Source: Actinomycetota bacterium
Lineage (GTDB): Bacteria > Actinomycetota > Actinomycetes > S36-B12 > UBA10799
DNA length: 5,842 bases
Reading direction: 5' to 3'
Assembly: GCA_030837445.1 (NCBI GenBank)
Contig: JAUPKM010000611.1
Span: 1-5,842 of the forward strand
Under the pieces are notes generated by a model. That model was not told the DNA's origin and ran no database searches. It saw only the letters and a list, made by a program, of their open reading frames with translations. This document shows positions 5,429-5,842 of the stretch, in pieces. A program made the position numbers and the translations under genes. Within the stretch, counting starts at the first letter, position 1. Every line of letters begins with the position of its first letter.

Positions 5429-5749
5429 TCACGACCACGAGCCGCTCGACCAGACCCGGTACGCCTCGATCCACTCCACGCCCTCTGGCGCCGGATCCGG
5501 CAGGGGCAGATCCAGTATCGACACGCGCTGCCGGTGCCCGCCGCGGGAGCAGACCGCGACGATCCGCTCGTCATCGGTCAGGTCGACCGACTCGACCGTC
5601 ACCTGCATACCGAGCATCCGCGTGTCGAACGGAACCAGCAGGTTCTCCTCGATCATCGTGAAGAAGCACGACGTCTGCTCGGACTCGTCGTGGGCATCCG
5701 CCGTCGCTTCTTCGATCAACGCGAACAACAGGCCACCGCTCACCGACAC
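5429..5749 (-). CDS. Small acidic protein resembling CcbP-like putative calcium-binding proteins
   Basis: This is a soluble protein of about 106 residues. An acidic helix FALIEEATADAHDESEQ is followed by CFFTMIEENLLVPFDTRMLGMQVTVESVDLTDDERIVAVC, then RGGHRQRVSILDLPLPDPAPEGVEWIEAYRVW. This order (acidic helix, FxxMIEENLxxPF, beta-rich middle, LDLPLP and EWIEAY end) recalls small actinobacterial proteins often labelled calcium-binding and related to cyanobacterial CcbP. That link is from memory and only moderately sure. The start is GTG 5749, with a G-rich stretch (GGGGGG) a few bases upstream. The frame also extends to a TTG at 5833 (134 residues), but there is no Shine-Dalgarno there and the added residues look nonconserved. 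A -10-like TACGAT (5819-5814, minus strand) fits the shorter form. It lies 155 bp upstream of the broken ATPase on the same strand; no functional link is evident. Confidence 0.72.
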   Translation of the reverse strand: MSVSGGLLFALIEEATADAHDESEQTSCFFTMIEENLLVPFDTRMLGMQVTVESVDLTDDERIVAVCSRGGHRQRVSILDLPLPDPAPEGVEWIEAYRVWSSGSWS

Positions 5750-5842
5750 TTTGCCCCCCAGACGCTGTAGCGTCGAACGACAGATTCGGGGACTTTCACC
5801 CCAGTCGGCACCTATCGTATTCGGCCGAGTCAAGGAGCCCGC

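Noticed and set aside
4792..5574. 260-codon minus-strand frame spanning the broken ATPase and its upstream gap
   Set aside because: It is an out-of-phase shadow of the TIGR02680-like fragment and runs through intergenic sequence. The translation is Arg/Pro-rich with no motif.

Overview
The window is high-GC DNA with strong G/C bias at third codon positions, GTG starts, an F420-type luciferase-like oxidoreductase and a probable leaderless promoter. This points to an actinobacterium, most likely a Streptomyces-like or Nocardiopsis-like genome; the species cannot be read from the sequence. No tRNA, rRNA, CRISPR array, transposase or integrase is visible.

Layout from left to right. (1) 138-1481 (+): a stand-alone AAA/ABC-type ATPase of the RecF/OLD-like AAA_21 kind. 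(2) 1597-2634 (+): an AbiEi-type antitoxin or transcription factor with an unassigned C-terminal extension. It is preceded by a promoter whose -35/-10 spacer holds an inverted repeat, and whose -10 lies so close to the ATG that the mRNA is probably leaderless. No AbiEii nucleotidyltransferase toxin is next to it. (3) 2665-2985 (-): a HigA-like XRE antitoxin. Its start overlaps, as ATGA, the end of a short frame that may be the tail of a lost toxin. (4) 3040-4023 (-): an F420-dependent LLM-class oxidoreductase resembling the Rv1855c group. (5) 4140-4757 (+): a divergent TetR-family regulator. The 116-bp divergent region holds a perfect 18-bp palindromic operator over both candidate promoters, and three copies of a 10-bp motif spaced exactly 20 bp apart in the oxidoreductase leader. 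(6) 4632-5273 (-): the broken N-terminus, including Walker A, of a TIGR02680-type SMC-like ATPase, which is the JetC-like subunit of a Wadjet-type plasmid-defence locus. It ends abruptly near tetR. (7) 5429-5749 (-): a small protein resembling actinobacterial CcbP-like putative calcium-binding proteins.

Two themes emerge. Positions 3040-4757 form an intact divergent regulator/target pair: TetR probably represses itself and the flavin/F420 oxidoreductase, and is relieved by an unknown ligand. Around it are leftovers of defence or toxin-antitoxin systems: an orphan AbiEi, an XRE antitoxin without an intact toxin, a decapitated Wadjet ATPase and a lone ATPase. This looks like an accessory region that has gained and lost such systems repeatedly. 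I see no complete new system. The strongest items to follow up are the AbiEi operator/promoter, the 20-bp-period repeat, and the truncated partners.
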